From Limimaricola hongkongensis DSM 17492 (GTDB lineage Bacteria; Pseudomonadota; Alphaproteobacteria; Rhodobacterales; Rhodobacteraceae), in NCBI RefSeq assembly GCF_000600975.2, contig NZ_KK088649.1:142749-206748 (forward strand): DNA of 64,000 nucleotides, given 5' to 3'. Made by a program: the position numbers and the translations under genes. Of the stretch, positions 35,891 through 45,984 are shown piece by piece. The notes under the pieces were generated by a model, which saw only the letters and a list, made by a program, of their open reading frames with translations, ran no database searches and had not been told where the DNA came from. Numbering within the stretch: the first letter of the stretch is position 1; every line of letters begins with the position of its first letter.

Positions 35891-38101
35891 TCAGCCGCGG
35901 GCGATCAGCCCCTCCATCACCTGATCGAGCGTCGCGGGCAGGGTCCGCACCCGCACGCCGCAGGCATTCTCGATGGCGTTGACGACGGCGGCGCCGGAGC
36001 CGCAGATCGCCAGCTCACCGATGCCCTTGGCCTGCAAGGGATTGGCCCAGTCGTCGCGCTCCTCGAGGAAATGCACGCCAAGCTGCGGCACGTCGAGATT
36101 GACCGGCACGTGGTATTCCGCGAGATCGCGGTTGACCATGTGGCCGTCGCGCGGGTCGTGCTCCAGCGCCTCGGTCAGCGCGAGGCCGATGCCCCAGATC
36201 ATGCCGCCATGGCATTGCGAGCGCGCGGTCTTGAGGTTGAGCACCCGGCCACAGGCATAGGTGCCGTCCATCCGGCGCACGCGGGTCTCGCCGGTGGTGT
36301 CGTTGACCGCCACCTCGGCGAAGATCGCGCCCCATGTCGCCTGCCGCACGTCCTGCCCGGCGCGGCCCGGCTTCAGATGGCCCAGCGCGCGCCACTCCTC
36401 CTCGCCCATGATCTCCGAGAGCGGGGTCTGGCGGTTGGCGTGGATCGCGTAACCGTCCTTGAGCGTCAGCTCGCCTTCCTTGACGCCGATCTTGGCCGCC
36501 AGCCGCTCGCGCAGCTCCATGCAGGCGAGATAGACGGCGGTGGAGGTCGAGGCCGCGCCGAAGCTGCCGCCCGAGCCGGAGGCGGGCGGCAGGTCGGTGT
36601 CCCCGAGGATCGTCTGCACCTGCGCGGGCGCGTGGCCCAGCATCTCGGCCGCGACCTGCGTCAGGATCGCGTAGGAGCCGGTGCCGATATCGGTCATGTC
36701 GGTCTCGACCCGGACGCCCGCGCCGGTCAGCACGACCCGGGCGCGCGCCTCGATCATCATGTTGACGCGCACCGCGCCCGCCATGCCGGTGCCGATCCAC
36801 CATTCGCCCTCGCGGCGCTGGCGCGGCGCAGTATGGGTCCAGCCGAACCGCCTGGCCCCCTCGCGCAGCGTCGCCTCCATGGTCGACGACGAAAACGGCT
36901 TGCCGGTTTCGGGATCCTCGGTCGGCACGTTCCTGAGCCGGAATTCAAGCGGGTCGATGCCCGCTTTCTTGGCCAGCTCGTCCACCGCGATCTCGAAGGC
37001 GGTGACGCCCACCGCCTCGCCCGGCGCACGGACCGATCCGGCGGCGGGGCGGCGGATGCGGGCGATGTGGTGCCCGACGACCCGGTTGGGCGCGGCATAC
37101 TGGAAATGCGTGCCCTGCGCGACCGGCTCGGAGAAGGTCTCCTCGGGCAGCTGGCTCACGAGGTTCTCGTGGCCGATCCCGGTCAGCTTGCCATCCGCAT
37201 CGCAGGCGAGCCGGATGCGCTGCTTCGTCTCCGAGCGGCGGGTGACGGTCTCGAACACCTGACGGCGGTGCATCACCACCTGAACGGGCCGCTCCAGCAC
37301 CTTTGCCGCCAGCGCCGCCGCCACGGCCTCGGGCGCGAGGCCGAGCTTGGAGCCGAAGCCGCCGCCGACATAGGGCGACAGGATGCGGACCTTGTCGGGC
37401 GAAACGCCCAGCACGTCGGCCAGCTCGTTCTTGTTGAAGCGCAAAAGCTGGTAGGAGCCGCGCAGCGTCACCGCGCCGTCCTCCCACTGGGCGATCGAGG
37501 CGTGCGGCTCCATCGCCGCGCTCGACATCGACGGCGTGCGGTAATCGTGGTCGACGGAGAAGGCGGCAGAGGCCATGGCACCGTCGAGATCGCCCTGCGA
37601 GACCTGCTTCTTCTCGGGCGTCTCGATCTCGGCGCCCTCGGCCTCCGCGTCGAAGACATGGGTGCCGTCGGGCTCGATCGTCACCATCATCGCCTGCGCG
37701 GCGTGGCGCGCCTGCTCGAAGCTTTCGGCCACGACGCAGGCGACGGGCTGGCCGACATACCACGACCGGCCCTGCTTCTGGACCGGCGATTCACCGGCCA
37801 TGCCCTGCGCGGCGTTGCGGATCATCCGCTCGTCTTCGAGCACGTGGAGCACGCCGGGCATCGCCCGGACCGCGTCGGCGTTCGACCCGGTGATCCGGCC
37901 GATGGTGGCGGCGCGCACGAGGTAGCCGTGGGCCATGCTCTCGGGATGCGCCTCGGCGGCATAGGTGGCCTGTCCCGACACCTTCAGGGCGCCTTCGGGC
38001 CGGTCCATGTCGGTGCCGATCACGCCCTGGGCCATGCCGTCGAGACGGCGGTCGCGGTCGGGCGTGTCGTGCTTGAGGTGGCGCGTGGTCTCCAGGGTCA
38101 T
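35891..38101 (-). CDS. Molybdopterin-binding subunit of a PaoC/YagR-type oxidoreductase
   Basis: A 736-residue xanthine-dehydrogenase-family large subunit. Molybdopterin motifs include [20 protein letters not shown] and [17 protein letters not shown], and the C-terminal [14 protein letters not shown] supplies the catalytic Glu. It oxidises aldehydes or N-heterocycles with water as oxygen source. The order small-medium-large subunit on the minus strand, with four-base overlaps, matches paoABC. The start at ATG 38101 overlaps the FAD-subunit stop. The exact substrate is unknown; aromatic aldehydes are likely by similarity. Confidence 0.93.
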   Translation of the reverse strand: MTLETTRHLKHDTPDRDRRLDGMAQGVIGTDMDRPEGALKVSGQATYAAEAHPESMAHGYLVRAATIGRITGSNADAVRAMPGVLHVLEDERMIRNAAQGMAGESPVQKQGRSWYVGQPVACVVAESFEQARHAAQAMMVTIEPDGTHVFDAEAEGAEIETPEKKQVSQGDLDGAMASAAFSVDHDYRTPSMSSAAMEPHASIAQWEDGAVTLRGSYQLLRFNKNELADVLGVSPDKVRILSPYVGGGFGSKLGLAPEAVAAALAAKVLERPVQVVMHRRQVFETVTRRSETKQRIRLACDADGKLTGIGHENLVSQLPEETFSEPVAQGTHFQYAAPNRVVGHHIARIRRPAAGSVRAPGEAVGVTAFEIAVDELAKKAGIDPLEFRLRNVPTEDPETGKPFSSSTMEATLREGARRFGWTHTAPRQRREGEWWIGTGMAGAVRVNMMIEARARVVLTGAGVRVETDMTDIGTGSYAILTQVAAEMLGHAPAQVQTILGDTDLPPASGSGGSFGAASTSTAVYLACMELRERLAAKIGVKEGELTLKDGYAIHANRQTPLSEIMGEEEWRALGHLKPGRAGQDVRQATWGAIFAEVAVNDTTGETRVRRMDGTYACGRVLNLKTARSQCHGGMIWGIGLALTEALEHDPRDGHMVNRDLAEYHVPVNLDVPQLGVHFLEERDDWANPLQAKGIGELAICGSGAAVVNAIENACGVRVRTLPATLDQVMEGLIARG

Positions 38102-39081
38102 GCTGCGGCCTCCGTCGCCTGCGTCAGAACGGCGGCGAGCGTGCGCCGCGCCAGCGGGATCTTGAAATCATTGCCGCCATGGCCCTTCGCATCCGCGAGA
38201 AGGATATCGGCGGCGCGGTCGAACAGCGCCTTGGTGGGTGTTTCGCCAATGAGCGCCTGCTCCACTCTCGCATCGCGCCATGGCATCGGGCCAAGCCCGC
38301 CGAAGGCCAATTGCGCGCGGGCGATCCTGCCCTCCTCGACCGTCACCACGGCGGCGACGGAAACCAGCGCGAAGGCATAGGAGGAGCGGTCGCGCACCTT
38401 GCGGTAGACCTGCCTGCCGCCCGCGGGCGGGGGCAGGATCACGGCGGTGATCAGCTCGCCCGGCGCCAGCACGGTCTCGATATGCGGCGTATCGCCCGGC
38501 AGGCGGTAGAATTCGGACAGCTCCACCTCGCGGGCGCCATCCTGCCCTTCGATCTCGACCCGCGCGCCCAGGGCCTGCATGGCGACCGCCATGTCGGAGG
38601 GATGCGTGGCGATGCAGTGGTCGGAGGTGCCCAGGATCGCGAGGATGCGGTTCATGCCGCCCTGCGCGGCGCAGCCCGAGCCGGGCTCGCGCTTGTTGCA
38701 GGGCTCGCCCCGGTCGTAGAAGTAATAGCACCGCGTGCGCTGCAACAGGTTGCCGCCCGTGGTCGCCTTGTTCCTGAGCTGGCCGCTGGCGCCCGCGAGC
38801 AGCGCCCGGCTCAGCACCGGCCAGTCGCGGCGCACCCGCGCGTCGGCGGCGAGATCGGAATTGGTGACCAGCGCGCCGATCCTGAGCCCGCCCTCGTCGG
38901 TCTCCCCGATCCGGCCCAGGTCGAGCCGGGTGATGTCGACGAGCTTGCCCGGCGCCATCACCTCGAGCTTCATCAGGTCCAGGAGGTTGGTGCCGCCTGC
39001 GATGAAGCGGGTCTCTTCGCCCGCCCCTTGGCGCAGCGCCTCCCCGGTGTCGCCCGCGCGGACGTAATCAAAGGCCCTCAT
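38098..39081 (-). CDS. FAD-binding subunit of a PaoB-type oxidoreductase
   Basis: A 327-residue medium subunit: [14 protein letters not shown] near residue 26 (FAD pyrophosphate loop), [20 protein letters not shown], and a Cys cluster [21 protein letters not shown] that in PaoB binds an extra [4Fe-4S] centre. [14 protein letters not shown] and [17 protein letters not shown] complete the FAD and CODH-flavoprotein C-terminal parts. It passes electrons between molybdenum, iron-sulfur and acceptor. The Cys cluster separates this PaoABC-like group from ordinary xanthine dehydrogenases. Confidence 0.93.
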   Translation of the reverse strand: MRAFDYVRAGDTGEALRQGAGEETRFIAGGTNLLDLMKLEVMAPGKLVDITRLDLGRIGETDEGGLRIGALVTNSDLAADARVRRDWPVLSRALLAGASGQLRNKATTGGNLLQRTRCYYFYDRGEPCNKREPGSGCAAQGGMNRILAILGTSDHCIATHPSDMAVAMQALGARVEIEGQDGAREVELSEFYRLPGDTPHIETVLAPGELITAVILPPPAGGRQVYRKVRDRSSYAFALVSVAAVVTVEEGRIARAQLAFGGLGPMPWRDARVEQALIGETPTKALFDRAADILLADAKGHGGNDFKIPLARRTLAAVLTQATEAAA

Positions 39082-39590
39082 GCCCCTGCCTCCTCTTTCG
39101 TCACCTGCCGGATCGCGTCGACGATGCCCGGATAGCAGGAGCAGCGGCACAGGTTGCCGCTCATCCGTTCGGAGATTTCCTCGATCGAGGCTTCGACGCG
39201 CGCTTCGAGATCGCCGGTGACGTTGCTGGGCCAGCCCGCCTCGATCTCGGCCAGCATCGCGGTGGCCGAGCAGATCTGGCCCGAGGTGCAGTAGCCGCAT
39301 TGATAGCCGTCATGCTCGACGAAGGCGCGCTGCAGCGGTGACAGCGCGTCAGGCGTGCCCAGCCCCTCGATCGTGGTGATCTCGTCGCCCTCATGCATGC
39401 AGGCCAGCGTCAGGCAGGAGTTGATGCGCCGCCCGTTCACCATGACGGTGCAGGCGCCGCACTGGCCGTGATCGCAGCCCTTCTTGGAACCGGTCAGGCC
39501 GAGATGCTCGCGCAGCGCGTCGAGCAGCGTGGTGCGCGTGTCGAGGTCGAGCGCATGCGTCTCGCCGTTGATGTCGAGTTGGAACTGCAT
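39078..39590 (-). CDS. Two-[2Fe-2S] subunit of a PaoA-type oxidoreductase
   Basis: A 170-residue ferredoxin-like subunit. Cluster-binding cysteines: [16 protein letters not shown] (plant-type, near residue 38) and [10 protein letters not shown] with [11 protein letters not shown] (xanthine-dehydrogenase type, near 97-150). Unlike E. coli PaoA it has no Tat signal, starting directly [16 protein letters not shown], so this complex is probably cytoplasmic. First gene of the three-gene operon; a maturation chaperone (PaoD/XdhC-like) is not in the window. Confidence 0.94.
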   Translation of the reverse strand: MQFQLDINGETHALDLDTRTTLLDALREHLGLTGSKKGCDHGQCGACTVMVNGRRINSCLTLACMHEGDEITTIEGLGTPDALSPLQRAFVEHDGYQCGYCTSGQICSATAMLAEIEAGWPSNVTGDLEARVEASIEEISERMSGNLCRCSCYPGIVDAIRQVTKEEAGA

Positions 39591-39656
39591 GGGGGCATCC
39601 TTGGGCGGTCGGGCAATGCGGTCCCAACCGCTGCCGGCGGCCCCGGTTCCGCCCGC

Positions 39657-40229
39657 TCAGCCGCCCGGTGTCACTACCCCGTGCCACAGGCCCGGATCTT
39701 CGGTGACGAAACCGGTCTCGTCGAGCGTGACGCGCGCATCGCGCCCGAGCGCCGGGATCGCGTGATCCATGCCGCTCCGAACCCGGCAGAAGCTGTGCCC
39801 GAGCGGCACCAGCCGTCCGCCATCGGTGGCGCGCAGACGGGCCGTCCCGATCTCGTAGGGGCGCGCCTGCGGCAGATCGAGCCGGTTGAGCGGCACCAGC
39901 ATCCAGGCCGGGGTGAAACCGAGATCGAGATCGGTGCCCGGCACCGGCGCCTGGCCTTCGAGCGCGAAACCGTCGCCCTGCCGCGCGATCCGGTAGGCCA
40001 CGGCGCGGTCGCCGCGCAGCCCGGTGATATCGACCGAGCGGCAGTTCCAGCCCGGATCGCAGCGCAGCGCGTAATCGAGCGCCATCTCTTCGCCCGCCTC
40101 GTCCCAGCGGGCATGGCCGACGATCAGCCAGCCCGCGTCGAGCCGCGCGAGACGACAGCGATCGGTGCCGTCGCGGTCGAGCCTGTGCCAGATCACGCTG
40201 GCGATGGTGGTGCCGGTGGTGCCGGTCAT
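39657..40229 (-). CDS. Putative glycolipid-binding protein (DUF1089)
   Basis: A 190-residue protein starting MTGTTGTTIASVIWHRLDRD. The pattern IWHRLDRDGTDRCRLARLD, ALRCDPGWNCRSVDI and LGFTPAWMLVPLNRLDLP matches the DUF1089/putative glycolipid-binding family, related to the phytochelatin/lipid-binding SRPBCC-like folds only by name. The true role is unknown. I prefer ATG 40229; an upstream in-frame start would add 19 residues without homology. No signal peptide. Confidence 0.82.
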   Translation of the reverse strand: MTGTTGTTIASVIWHRLDRDGTDRCRLARLDAGWLIVGHARWDEAGEEMALDYALRCDPGWNCRSVDITGLRGDRAVAYRIARQGDGFALEGQAPVPGTDLDLGFTPAWMLVPLNRLDLPQARPYEIGTARLRATDGGRLVPLGHSFCRVRSGMDHAIPALGRDARVTLDETGFVTEDPGLWHGVVTPGG

Positions 40230-40319
40230 CGCGGATCTCCCGAGGCGTTCGCATGATGCTGGCACGGGGCCGGCCACCCTGTCCACGATTCCGCGGCCTG
40301 CCTTCGGCGACCGCCTCGC

Positions 40320-42368
40320 CTATGCCTCCCCGGCGCTGTCCTCGAGCACCTGCAGAAAGGCCGCGCCGAAGCGTTCGGCGTGGCGCGCGCCCACGAGCCG
40401 CTCCATCGCCTCCATGTCGCGCGGGCGCGCACCGGCCACCCGCGCCAGCTCCTTGGCCGAGCAGCTCATCGGCTTGTCATGGCCGTCTTCGCCGCGCAGC
40501 AATTCCGCCTGCGCCGCCATCAGCCGGTCATAGACCGAGCCCGCGCCGCGCGCGGCGAGCTTGCGCCGCGCCGGGTGCAGATCTTCCGATGCGCCGGTGA
40601 TGACCTCCAGAAACGCGCGCCCGTAGCTTTCGAGCTTCTTGGCCCCCACCCCGCCGATCCGCGCCATTTCGTCGAGCGTTCCGGGCTTCTTCTCGGCCAT
40701 CTCGATCAGGGTGCGGTCGGTGAAGATGATGTAGGCGGGCAGGTTCGCCGCCTCGGCCAGCGCGCGCCGCTTGGCTTTCAGCGCCGACAGCAGCGGCGCG
40801 TCCTCCTCGGAGACCATCTCGCGCACCTTGGGACCGGAGCGGGCGGATTTGATCGTGTCGCGGCGCAGCACGATGCTCTCTTCGCCGCGCAGGATCGGGC
40901 GGGCGGCCTCGGTCATGCGCAGCGCGCCGTGCCGTTCGGGGTCGGGGCGCATCAGGTCGCGGCCCATGATCTGCCGGAAGATCGCCTGCCACTGTGCCTT
41001 GGAGTGCCCCTTGCCGACGCCGAAGGTCGGCAGATCCTCGTGGCCGCGTTGCTTCACCTTGTCGGTGGCATTGCCCATGACGATGTCGATCAGGTGCCCC
41101 GCGCCGAACCGCTCATCGGTCCGAAGCGCCGCCGAGAGCGCCATGCGCACCGGCTGGGTCGCGTCGAAGGTCTCGGGCGGCTTGTCGCACAGATCGCAAT
41201 GGCCGCAGGCCGCCTCCGGCGCCTCGCCGAAATAGCCCAAAAGCACGCGGCGGCGGCAATCGAGCGCCTCGGCCAGCCCCAGAAGGGCGTTGAGCCGGCC
41301 ATGATCGGCAGCGCGGCGTTCGGGCGGTGCCAGCCCCTCGTCGATCTGCTGGCGGCGGTAGCGGATGTCATCGGGGCCATAGAGCGTCAGCGTCTCCGAC
41401 GGCGCCCCGTCGCGGCCCGCGCGGCCGATCTCCTGATAGTAGGCCTCGATGCTTTTCGGCAGGTCGGCATGCGCGACCCAGCGGATGTCGGGCTTGTCGA
41501 TGCCCATGCCGAAGGCAATGGTGGCGGCGACGATCAGCCCGTCCTCGCGCTGGAACCGGGTCTCGGCCTCGCGCCGCGCTTCGGCCTCCATGCCGCCATG
41601 GTAGTGCAACGCCGAATGCCCCGCTTCGCGCAGCGCGGCGGCCAGCGCCTCGGTCTTGGCGCGGGTGCCGCAATAGACGATGCCGGACTGGCCCCGCCGC
41701 GCCGCCGCGAAATCGAGGATCTGGCGGCGCGGCCCGTCCTTCACGGCAAAGGCGAGGTGGATGTTGGGCCGGTCGAAACCGCGCAGGAAGGTCTCGGGCT
41801 GCTGGCCGTCGAACAGCTTGCGGACGATCTCCTCGCGGGTTTCGGCATCGGCGGTGGCAGTGAAGGCCGCGAGAGGCACGCCCAGCTCGCGCTTGAGATC
41901 GCCGATGCGCAAATAGTCGGGCCGGAAATCATGCCCCCACTGGCTGACGCAATGCGCCTCGTCCACCGCGATGAGCGAAGCGCCCGCCCGTTTCAAAAGC
42001 GGCACCGTGGCCCCGGAGGCGAGCCGTTCGGGCGCCATGTAGAGCAGCTTCAGCCGCCCTTCGCGCAGGCTTTCAAGCACCGCGTCGGTTTCCTCGGGCG
42101 TGTTGCCCGAGGTCAACGCGCCCGCCTCGACCCCGGCCTCGCGCAGGCCGCGCACCTGATCGCGCATCAGCGCGATCAGCGGCGAGATCACCACCGTCAC
42201 CCCGTCGCGCACCAGGGCGGGAAGCTGGTAGCACAGCGATTTGCCGCCGCCGGTGGGCATGATCGCCAGCGTGTCGCGCCCGGCGGCCACGGCATCGACG
42301 ATCTCCTCCTGACCGGGGCGGAAGGCGTCGAAGCCGAAGACATCGCGCAGATAGCTGACGGGGCTCAT
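40320..42368 (-). CDS. recQ: ATP-dependent DNA helicase RecQ
   Basis: A 682-residue 3'-5' helicase for repair and replication restart. Motif I MPTGGGKSLCYQLPALV, motif II VDEAHCVSQWGHDFRPDY, motif VI QEIGRAGRDGAPS, zinc cysteines in ACGHCDLCDKPP near 390, an RQC winged-helix region (about 400-510) and C-terminal HRDC (about 520-600), followed by a further 70 residues that read like a second HRDC-type helix bundle. Starts at ATG 42368 with the helicase sequence SYLRDVFGFDAFRPGQEE. Confidence 0.96.
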   Translation of the reverse strand: MSPVSYLRDVFGFDAFRPGQEEIVDAVAAGRDTLAIMPTGGGKSLCYQLPALVRDGVTVVISPLIALMRDQVRGLREAGVEAGALTSGNTPEETDAVLESLREGRLKLLYMAPERLASGATVPLLKRAGASLIAVDEAHCVSQWGHDFRPDYLRIGDLKRELGVPLAAFTATADAETREEIVRKLFDGQQPETFLRGFDRPNIHLAFAVKDGPRRQILDFAAARRGQSGIVYCGTRAKTEALAAALREAGHSALHYHGGMEAEARREAETRFQREDGLIVAATIAFGMGIDKPDIRWVAHADLPKSIEAYYQEIGRAGRDGAPSETLTLYGPDDIRYRRQQIDEGLAPPERRAADHGRLNALLGLAEALDCRRRVLLGYFGEAPEAACGHCDLCDKPPETFDATQPVRMALSAALRTDERFGAGHLIDIVMGNATDKVKQRGHEDLPTFGVGKGHSKAQWQAIFRQIMGRDLMRPDPERHGALRMTEAARPILRGEESIVLRRDTIKSARSGPKVREMVSEEDAPLLSALKAKRRALAEAANLPAYIIFTDRTLIEMAEKKPGTLDEMARIGGVGAKKLESYGRAFLEVITGASEDLHPARRKLAARGAGSVYDRLMAAQAELLRGEDGHDKPMSCSAKELARVAGARPRDMEAMERLVGARHAERFGAAFLQVLEDSAGEA

Positions 42369-42425
42369 CGTGACTTCACCTCGGTCGGGGCGGGCGCCGC
42401 CCCCATGGAGCGCGGCGCATGGTTA

Positions 42426-42445
42426 CTTTGTTCTTAAAATACGCA
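42426..42445. repeat. Half-copy of the TGCGTATTT intergenic repeat
   Basis: CTTTGTTCTTAAAATACGCA, the reverse complement of TGCGTATTTTAAGAACAAAG. Same half-form as the copy at 24113-24132, sharing 16 of 20 bases. It lies in the 105-base gap between recQ and the YggT gene. Confidence 0.75.
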
Positions 42446-42473
42446 TGACCCGGCGCCGGGGCCGGGGCTGTCG

Positions 42474-42761
42474 TCAGAGGAACGCGGCGGCGTTGTTCCG
42501 CAACACGATCTCGATGGCATAGATGCCGACCAGCACGACGAGCGGCGCGAGGTCGAGCCCGCCCATCTGCGGCAGGATCCGGCGCACCGGGGCGTAGAGC
42601 GGCTCCAGAAGCCGGGTCAGACCGTCCCAGATCTGCGCCACCAGCGGCTGGCGCAGGTTCAGCACCTGAAAGCTGATGAGCCAGCTCATGATGAAATGCG
42701 CGAAGATGAAGAAGGTCGCGATGTCGAGGATCAGCATCAGGATCTGGTAGAGCGAGGTCAT
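42474..42761 (-). CDS. YggT family membrane protein
   Basis: A 95-residue protein with two membrane segments (about 5-28 and 66-88) joined by the family motif LLEPLYAPVRRILPQMGGLDLAPLV, in which P-x-R and GGLDLSP are characteristic. YggT proteins are linked to osmotic or potassium homeostasis and to division-site or polar envelope proteins, but no reaction is known. ATG 42761 is the start. Divergent from the thioesterase gene, with 168 bases between. Confidence 0.9.
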   Translation of the reverse strand: MTSLYQILMLILDIATFFIFAHFIMSWLISFQVLNLRQPLVAQIWDGLTRLLEPLYAPVRRILPQMGGLDLAPLVVLVGIYAIEIVLRNNAAAFL

Positions 42762-42929
42762 GGGCGGTCCGTCCGGGGCTTTTGGGGTCGCCAAGACAGG
42801 TAAGGAGCGAAACCCCCAAGAGCAATCCCGCGCACCCGGGCCTGCGACCCTGTGGCCCCTGCGTCACCCGTTGACGCGTCCGTCACCCTCGCGCACCTTG
42901 CGCGGCGATCCCCGTCCCCGGAGTCCCGC

Positions 42930-43499
42930 ATGTATCCCTTCATCCGTATGTTCTGGCAGTTCTGGCGTCACCGCAGCGATGCGCCGCTGCCGATCACCGG
43001 CACGCATGAAAGCCGGCATGTCGTCATGCCATGGGATCTCGACTTCTGGAACGAGCTGAACAATGGCCGGACGCTGACGCTGTTCGATCTGGGCCGGATG
43101 CCGCTGTCGCAACGGATCGGCGTGATCGGCGCGCTGCGCAAGCGGGGCTGGGGCATGGCGGTGGCGGGTGTTTCGGTGCGCTATCGCCGCCGGGTGCAAG
43201 GGTTTGCGCGCCTGACGATGCGCTCGCGCGCCGTCTGCTGGGACGACCGCTATGTCTATACCGAACAGGGCATGTTCCGCGCCGATGGCGAATGCACCAG
43301 CCATGCGCTGGTCCGGCTCGCGATCACCGATCGCAAGAAGGGCGGCGTGGTGAACCCGGCGCGGCTGATGGAGGCGCTGGGACAGGAGACCGCCTCGCCA
43401 CCGATGCCCGACTGGATCGCCGACTGGGTCCGCGCCGAGGCCGAACGGCCCTGGCCGCCGATGGCCGATGCCCGGGCCGAGGCGATGGCCGCGGAATAG
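42930..43499 (+). CDS. Acyl-CoA thioesterase-like hotdog protein
   Basis: A 189-residue protein of the 4HBT_2/Them6-like group. MPWDLDFWNELNNGRTLTLF near residue 33 has the D-x-x-x-H/N substrate region with N-N-G-R, and the family's beta strands follow (GMAVAGVSVRYRRRVQGFAR). Hydrolysis of acyl-CoA is likely but the chain length is unknown. The C-terminal 25 residues, rich in Ala and Glu, extend past the fold. ATG 42930 is the only plausible start. Followed by a palindromic repeat copy that may end its transcript. Confidence 0.82.
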   Translation: MYPFIRMFWQFWRHRSDAPLPITGTHESRHVVMPWDLDFWNELNNGRTLTLFDLGRMPLSQRIGVIGALRKRGWGMAVAGVSVRYRRRVQGFARLTMRSRAVCWDDRYVYTEQGMFRADGECTSHALVRLAITDRKKGGVVNPARLMEALGQETASPPMPDWIADWVRAEAERPWPPMADARAEAMAAE

Positions 43500-43543
43500 G
43501 CGCGCCCGCCTTCCCCGGCGCGCCCGCGACCGGTGTCGCGCCA

Positions 43544-43608
43544 TGCGTATTTTCGGAATGGTGAAAGGGGCAGCGCGCGCTCTCCTTTCACCATTCCCCA
43601 AATACGCA
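43544..43608. repeat. Palindromic copy of the TGCGTATTT repeat
   Basis: The left arm 43544-43568 reads TGCGTATTTTCGGAATGG then TGAAAGG; the right arm 43584-43608 is its complement with two mismatches, around a 15-base GC-rich loop. It can form a 25-bp hairpin and is intergenic between the thioesterase and UMF1-type genes. It is the tightest of three full copies and could act as a transcription-end or mRNA-stability element. Confidence 0.88.
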
Positions 43609-43713
43609 AATCCCCGGCCGGGGCCCCTGCCCGGCCGGCCGGTGAAAGACGGGTGTGGACAGTCGCGCCCCACCCCTGTCTGATCCGGCGCCACGGGCAG
43701 GCGGGGAGCGGGC

Positions 43714-45075
43714 ATGGCGACGAAAAGACGGATCTGGGGCTGGATGATCTTCGACCTGGCCCAGCAGCCCTATGCCACGCTCGGTCTGACCTTCATCTTC
43801 GGTCCCTATTTCGCCGCCGTCGCCACCGCGCGCTTTGCCCGCGAAGGGCTCGATCCGGGGCTTGCCGATGCGCGCGCGCAGTCGCTCTGGGCTTCGGGGC
43901 AGACGGTGGCGGGGCTGGTGATCGCCTTCAGCGCGCCGGTCCTCGGGGCGCTGGCCGATGCCTCGGGCCGGCGGATGCCGTGGATCGCGGGGTTTTCGGT
44001 GATCACCGTGATCTGCGCCGCCGCGCTGTGGGTGCTGGAGCCCGACGGGGCGATGCTGATCCCGGCGCTGGTGCTGTTCTTCGCGGGCTTCGTCGCCGCC
44101 GAATCTGCGACCAACGTCAACAACGCGCTGCTGCCGTCGCTTGCGACGGGGCCGATGATCGGGCGGATTTCGGGCTCGGGCGCGGCGCTGGGCTATTGGG
44201 GCGGGGTGGTGTCGCTGATCCTCGTGCTGCTGCTGTTCGCCGAGAACGCGGCGGGGGTGACGCTTCTGGGCCGCCCGCCCGCCTTCGGGCTCGACCCGGA
44301 GGCGCGCGAGGGCACCCGCGCCACCGGGCCGATCATCGCGGCGTGGTACGCGGTGTTCATCATCCCCTTCTTCGCATGGGTGCGCGACACGGGGCCGGTC
44401 GCGCGGGCGCCGGTGACGCCGGGCGTGATCGCGGCGCGGCTGGTCGAGACGCTGCGCGACGTGGCGCGGCGGCCCAGCCTCGCGGCATTCCTTGGCGCCT
44501 CGATGCTCTATCGCGACGCGCTCGCCGCGATCTATGCCTTTGGCGGGCTCTACGCCACGCTGGTGCTCGGCTGGTCGGTGGTCCAGATCGGGGTGTTCGG
44601 CATCATCGGCGCGATCGCGGCGGCGGTGCTGACCTATGCGGGCGGGCGGGCCGATGCGCGGCTCGGGCCGAAACCGGTGATCCACGCCTCGGTCTGGGTG
44701 CTGATCGGGGTGTCGGTGCTGGTCGTCTCGATGAGCCGCGACAGCCTGTTCGGCGTGGCGCTGGCGCCCGGCTCGCGGCTGCCCGACATCCTGTTCTATC
44801 TCTGCGGCGCGCTGATCGGCGGCGCGGGCGGCGCGCTTTATGCCGCTTCGCGCAGCCTGATGGTGCGCCATGCCGACCCGGCCCGCGCGACCGAAACCTT
44901 CGGCCTGTTCGCCCTGTCGGGCCGCGCGACGGCCTTTCTCGCGCCGATGACGATCGGGCTCGCCACATGGATGAGCGGATCCACGCGCGCCGGGCTGATC
45001 CCGGTAATCCTGCTGTTCGCGATCGCGCTGTTCCTGCTACGCTGGGTCGACAAGAACGGAGATCGAGCAGCATGA
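43714..45075 (+). CDS. MFS transporter, UMF1/Atg22-like
   Basis: A 453-residue membrane protein. It begins ATKRRIWGWMIFDLAQQPYA with the UMF1 signature WxxxDxxxQPY; VLGALADASGRRMPW near residue 78 is the usual MFS loop. About eleven to twelve spans are likely. UMF1/Atg22-type carriers export amino acids or related compounds; the substrate here is unknown. The stop overlaps the mepA start (ATGA), so the two are coupled. Confidence 0.92.
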   Translation: MATKRRIWGWMIFDLAQQPYATLGLTFIFGPYFAAVATARFAREGLDPGLADARAQSLWASGQTVAGLVIAFSAPVLGALADASGRRMPWIAGFSVITVICAAALWVLEPDGAMLIPALVLFFAGFVAAESATNVNNALLPSLATGPMIGRISGSGAALGYWGGVVSLILVLLLFAENAAGVTLLGRPPAFGLDPEAREGTRATGPIIAAWYAVFIIPFFAWVRDTGPVARAPVTPGVIAARLVETLRDVARRPSLAAFLGASMLYRDALAAIYAFGGLYATLVLGWSVVQIGVFGIIGAIAAAVLTYAGGRADARLGPKPVIHASVWVLIGVSVLVVSMSRDSLFGVALAPGSRLPDILFYLCGALIGGAGGALYAASRSLMVRHADPARATETFGLFALSGRATAFLAPMTIGLATWMSGSTRAGLIPVILLFAIALFLLRWVDKNGDRAA

Positions 45076-45980
45076 TCCGCCCCCTCGCCGCCGCCCTGCT
45101 GGGCCTCGGCCTTCTCGCCGCCTGCGACAGCGAGCCCGCCGCCCCGCGCGCCGTGGTCTCGTCGCAAAACGCGGGCGACACCCGCGTCGCCAAACAGCTC
45201 TTCGGCCATGTTCCGACCGGCTCGGCGCAGCGTCCCGAATCGATCGGCTTCTACTCCAAGGGCTGCCAGGCCGGCGGCGCGCAGCTGGCCGAGACCGGTC
45301 CGACTTGGCAGGCGATGCGGCTGTCGCGCAACCGCAACTGGGCCCAGCCCGAAACCATCGGCTTCGTGCAGGACCTGTCGCGCAAGGCCGCCGCCCTGCC
45401 CGGCTGGAACGGTCTCTATGTGGGCGACATGAGCCAGCCGCGCGGCGGGCCGATGCTGACCGGCCATGCCAGCCACCAGACCGGGATCGACATCGACATC
45501 TGGCTGCGCCCCGCCGACCGGCTGACCCTCAGCGTGGCCGAGCGCGAGTCGATTTCGTCCACCAACATGCAGGCGCGCGGCGGCGCCTATACCAACGGCA
45601 ACTGGACACCGGCGCATGAGGCGCTGCTCAAGGCCGCGGCCTCGGACCCGCGCACGGCGCGGATCTTCATCTTCCCCGGCGCCAAGGTCGCGATGTGCGA
45701 CAGCGCCACGGGCGATCGGTCCTGGCTTGGCAAGATCCGGCCCTGGTACGGGCACAACACGCATTTCCACGTGCGGCTGAACTGTCTGCGGGGCGATACC
45801 AACTGCACGCCGCAGGACCCGCCGCCGCCGGGCGATGGCTGCGATCAGGCGCGCGAATGGCAGCGCAACATCCTCAACCCGCCGGCCCCCGACCCGGACG
45901 CGCCCAAGCCCGCGCCCAAGCGCGAGATCACCATGGCCGACCTGCCCGGCCAATGCGCCTCCGTCCTGACCAGCGAGTGA
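45072..45980 (+). CDS. mepA: Penicillin-insensitive murein endopeptidase (lipoprotein)
   Basis: A 302-residue M74 peptidase that cuts D-Ala-DAP crosslinks. Signal with lipobox LLAAC (Cys18). Zinc ligands lie in [17 protein letters not shown] near residue 133 and [14 protein letters not shown] near 230. A disulfide-rich C-terminus ([15 protein letters not shown]) is typical. The true start is ATG 45072, where the signal peptide begins and it overlaps the MFS stop; the open frame extends far upstream without homology. The lipid anchor differs from E. coli MepA, which is soluble. Confidence 0.95.
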   Translation: MIRPLAAALLGLGLLAACDSEPAAPRAVVSSQNAGDTRVAKQLFGHVPTGSAQRPESIGFYSKGCQAGGAQLAETGPTWQAMRLSRNRNWAQPETIGFVQDLSRKAAALPGWNGLYVGDMSQPRGGPMLTGHASHQTGIDIDIWLRPADRLTLSVAERESISSTNMQARGGAYTNGNWTPAHEALLKAAASDPRTARIFIFPGAKVAMCDSATGDRSWLGKIRPWYGHNTHFHVRLNCLRGDTNCTPQDPPPPGDGCDQAREWQRNILNPPAPDPDAPKPAPKREITMADLPGQCASVLTSE

Positions 45981-45984
45981 ACTG

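Noticed and set aside
43533-45071. N-terminal extension of mepA as an 815-residue fusion protein
   Set aside because: The extension reads the MFS gene in a different frame. The lipoprotein signal at 45072 and the ATGA overlap mark the true start.
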